Shown piece after piece: positions 32,232 to 33,912 of a stretch of 33,912 nt of DNA (position 1 is its first letter; the number at the start of each line of letters is the position of its first letter). Location of the stretch: the NCBI GenBank assembly GCA_002440885.1, contig DJVY01000141.1:1-33912 (forward strand), given 5' to 3'. The notes under the pieces were generated by a model. It was not told the DNA's origin. It ran no database searches and was given only the letters and a program-made list of their open reading frames with translations. This DNA comes from Bacteroidales bacterium UBA6244. GTDB lineage: Bacteria > Bacteroidota > Bacteroidia > Bacteroidales > F082. The position numbers and the translations under genes are program-made.

Positions 32232-33188
32232 TTATTTCTTGAGCAGCTTTTCGATAGCATATCCTTTGTTGCTGCGAATTTTTATCAAATACATACCACT
32301 TTGCAAATTTGACACCTCGACATTGGTCTGGTTCTGCTGATGAGGCAGGTACTGAATCAAACGACCTTGTAAGTCCATGAGGCTCACCTGGTAGATGTCC
32401 TGATCAGGTAGATCAAGAGAAATGTGGTTGGTAGCGGGATTGGGTGTAATTTGAAAACTTTCAGGTAATTTTTGATCCTGTACAGCCGAATAATCGCAAC
32501 CGTCATGATTCTTCAACGCCATGATGTCAGCTGCTGAAAGCACCCGGTTGTAGACGTTTATTTCATCAATTGTACCGTGAAAATAGTCAGTTGATTCAGG
32601 CGTATCGCGTCCGATTTCCAGGTCTTTGTCGTTGCCGGTAACCAGGCTATTGGGAACAACTTCACCGATTAGTTCTCCATTCAAATAGCATTGATAGAGC
32701 TCCGGGGTATAGGTGATGGCAAAATGATACCAGGTATTTGGGTCCAAATCCTTTTCGCCAACATAAGTATCCATCATGTAGATTTTCCCTTCAAGACCAT
32801 TTAACCCCATCGAATACTGCCTGTCGCTAACTGCAAAGGTGTTGGTTTTAGCCATTATAGGAGCCCACTGTCCAAAAGCAAGCGATTCATAATTAGCCCA
32901 GCAAGCCACGGTGATGGCCTCCAAAGGTTCGTTAATGGATTCGGTGGCCGGAACGCGCACCCAGTCGGAAAAACCGTTGAAATGCAAGGCACTGTTTTCA
33001 TTTCCCAGGTGATCGGTTGTGTAAACAGGGTTAATCAATCCCATGTATACTCCATTGTTTTCAAACGTACTTTTGTCATCCAGGTTTCCGCAGAAGGAAA
33101 GCCGGAGAACTAATCCAGTTTCAATGTCTTGTGCCTGAACATTTAAGCCGGCCAGGACAACAAATAAAAAAGTAAAAATTTTCTTCAT
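32232..33188 (-). CDS. LamG-domain protein with T9SS sorting tail
   Basis: A 318-residue secreted protein. The signal peptide MKKIFTFLFVVLAGLNVQA is followed by Gln20. Residues ~25-235 form a concanavalin A-like/LamG domain: FCGNLDDKSTFENNGV, ALHFNGFSDWVRVP, ITVACWANYE, NTWYHFAITY, GTIDEINVYNRVLSAADI. This is the usual carbohydrate- or ligand-binding jelly roll. The C-terminal ~75 residues are a sorting tail (ITPNPATNHISLDL, LMDLQGRLIQ, SGMYLIKIRS, EKLLKK). The frame opens earlier at 33251, but that stretch lacks signal character and overlaps the promoter box, so I start at 33188. It is probably surface-bound and binds glycan. Confidence 0.9.
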   Translation of the reverse strand: MKKIFTFLFVVLAGLNVQAQDIETGLVLRLSFCGNLDDKSTFENNGVYMGLINPVYTTDHLGNENSALHFNGFSDWVRVPATESINEPLEAITVACWANYESLAFGQWAPIMAKTNTFAVSDRQYSMGLNGLEGKIYMMDTYVGEKDLDPNTWYHFAITYTPELYQCYLNGELIGEVVPNSLVTGNDKDLEIGRDTPESTDYFHGTIDEINVYNRVLSAADIMALKNHDGCDYSAVQDQKLPESFQITPNPATNHISLDLPDQDIYQVSLMDLQGRLIQYLPHQQNQTNVEVSNLQSGMYLIKIRSNKGYAIEKLLKK

Positions 33189-33212
33189 GTCGTTGAGATT
33201 ATAAGTTTGGTT

Positions 33213-33220
33213 CAAAAATA
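33213..33220 (-). promoter_or_regulatory. TATTTTTG promoter box of the LamG gene
   Basis: Minus-strand TAnnTTTG match 24 bp before the ATG at 33188, inside the longer open frame. It supports the later start. Confidence 0.5.
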
Positions 33221-33393
33221 GTAAGGCACAAAATATAAAATCTACGGACATTACCGTAGATTCTTCAGTGTAATCACGTAAATAACAAGCCAGACGAGAA
33301 TGAAAATGGAGTCACGTGAATAGGGAAAAAGCGAGGATACAATACAAAATGTAAATTTATTACCATAATATGCATTAAATAAAAGGAAAGTTG

Positions 33394-33401
33394 TAATTTT
33401 G
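33394..33401 (+). promoter_or_regulatory. TAATTTTG promoter box of tRNA-Cys
   Basis: TAnnTTTG match 17 bp before the first base of the tRNA. Confidence 0.5.
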
Positions 33402-33418
33402 CAGTCCACAAAAAAACT

Positions 33419-33489
33419 GGTACCGTGGCCGAGTGGCTAGGCGGAGGTCTGCAAAACCTTATACGGCGGTTCGAATCCGTCCGGTACCT
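33419..33489 (+). tRNA. tRNA-Cys (GCA)
   Basis: Acceptor arms GGTACCG (33419-33425) and CGGTACC (33482-33488) pair perfectly. The D stem is GCC/GGC. The anticodon stem GAGGT/ACCTT encloses CTGCAAA with anticodon GCA at 33451-33453. The T arm is GGCGG-TTCGAAT-CCGTC. The discriminator base at 33489 is U, as expected for tRNA-Cys. The 3' CCA is not encoded. A strong terminator follows 10 bp later. Confidence 0.97.
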
Positions 33490-33499
33490 CTGATAAATC

Positions 33500-33542
33500 A
33501 AAAAAACCGCGGCTTATCCCAATGATAAGCTGCGGTTTTTTT
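33500..33542. terminator. bidirectional rho-independent terminator
   Basis: Arms 33500-33518 and 33524-33542 pair over 19 positions with one G·T wobble around a CCAAT loop. The GC core is CCGCGGCTTATC, with seven A's on the left and seven T's on the right. It can end tRNA-Cys on the plus strand and the agmatine-deiminase-family gene on the minus strand. Confidence 0.92.
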
Positions 33543-33646
33543 AGGTCTTCGGTTTGCCGGGTAATACAAGTTGTTTATGACTAGAGAAAAACCAAAAGCC
33601 TACATCTCTTCATTAAATCAGTCTTTCTCATCTCCCCAATATCAGG

Positions 33647-33912
33647 TTAAACGCGAATATTCCAACTTAGGTCATTTATCATACCGCCTTTTTGTTTAAA
33701 AGCACTTACATCCAGTGTCTCTATCTGATTTTTGGCGGCATGGGCAGGATATAACATGCGAAACTGCCTGAGGGCTTCCTGATCTTCGGCAACGCCAAAC
33801 TGTGGAACTATCAAAAGATTTTCCATGTGCAGGTATGCCAGGTAAGTCGAACCTAAATCCCGATCAGATTGATGACGGGTAAGAGACAACTCTGAAAAGT
33901 TCAGTCCGCTTT
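33647..33912 (-). CDS. agmatine-deiminase-family protein, C-terminal part (runs off the window)
   Basis: The frame is open to the right edge, and its last ~88 residues are present. A TTG at 33889 is not the start, because coding sequence (GLNFSELSLTRHQ) continues beyond it. STYLAYLHMENLLIVPQFG, EDQEALRQF, an IETLDVSAF segment and a final GGMINDLSWNI match the end of agmatine deiminase/Porphyromonas-type arginine deiminase family proteins. In active members the catalytic Cys sits in this last block (GGGNIHC, or GGVLNC in Bacteroidetes versions as I recall them). Here that position is Asp. The codon GAC needs two changes to become Cys, so a single base error does not explain it. It may be a catalytically dead paralogue. 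Confidence 0.75.
   Translation of the reverse strand, partial: SGLNFSELSLTRHQSDRDLGSTYLAYLHMENLLIVPQFGVAEDQEALRQFRMLYPAHAAKNQIETLDVSAFKQKGGMINDLSWNIRV

Noticed and set aside
33274..33501. 75-codon minus-strand frame
   Set aside because: Overlaps the whole tRNA-Cys gene and its promoter; a chance frame.

Overview
The window looks like a chromosomal segment of a member of the Bacteroidota, probably a free-living, Bacteroidales/Marinilabiliales-like lineage (class and order are inference). Supporting signs are three secreted proteins with type IX secretion (T9SS) C-terminal sorting tails, TAnnTTTG promoter boxes at short distance upstream of many start codons, signal peptides that are all followed by Gln, scarce Shine-Dalgarno sequences, a fused isobutyryl-CoA mutase, and Bacteroidetes-type MetG and GltX. 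I see no rRNA, insertion sequence, prophage, CRISPR array or replication origin.

Layout. 1-2.3 kb: the tail of a possible upstream gene and a T9SS-exported beta-propeller protein. 2.3-5.6 kb: an AT-rich stretch with intergenic hairpins, a DUF6544 membrane protein, a 29-residue membrane peptide, a lipoprotein alpha/beta-hydrolase and a 560-bp gap. 5.6-9.4 kb: a tight four-gene operon of lysine 2,3-aminomutase, two Ddl-like ATP-grasp ligases and a GNAT acetyltransferase, facing a convergent S66 carboxypeptidase. 10.4-16.4 kb: metG, a GC-rich palindrome and a 19-unit heptamer repeat, then icmF and a small MNT nucleotidyltransferase. 16.4-20.4 kb, minus strand: an M3 lipoprotein peptidase and an MsbA-like ABC exporter. 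20.6-24.2 kb, plus strand: two GT2 glycosyltransferases flanking a lipid kinase and a patatin lipoprotein. 24.3-26.7 kb, minus strand: an outer-membrane beta-barrel and a secreted C69 dipeptidase. 26.9-29.1 kb, plus strand: gltX-folB-CWC protein. 29.1-33.2 kb, minus strand: two large T9SS cargo proteins. 33.4-33.9 kb: tRNA-Cys with a two-way terminator and the C-terminal part of an agmatine-deiminase-family gene that runs off the window.

How the genes may work together. Most of the window is core metabolism, translation and envelope biology. The unusual unit is the kamA/ATP-grasp/ATP-grasp/GNAT operon. The mutase keeps the residues that bind lysine, while both ligases differ from true D-Ala-D-Ala ligases at specificity positions. 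The simplest model (inference) is that beta-lysine is made, joined to one or two other molecules by the ligases, and acetylated, giving a beta-lysine-containing small molecule or peptide. The AblA/AblB route to the osmolyte N-epsilon-acetyl-beta-lysine is the nearest described pathway, but it has no ligases. The ABC exporter, glycosyltransferases, lipid kinase and patatin lipoprotein form a loose envelope-lipid neighbourhood. The M3 and C69 peptidases point to peptide use outside the cytoplasm.
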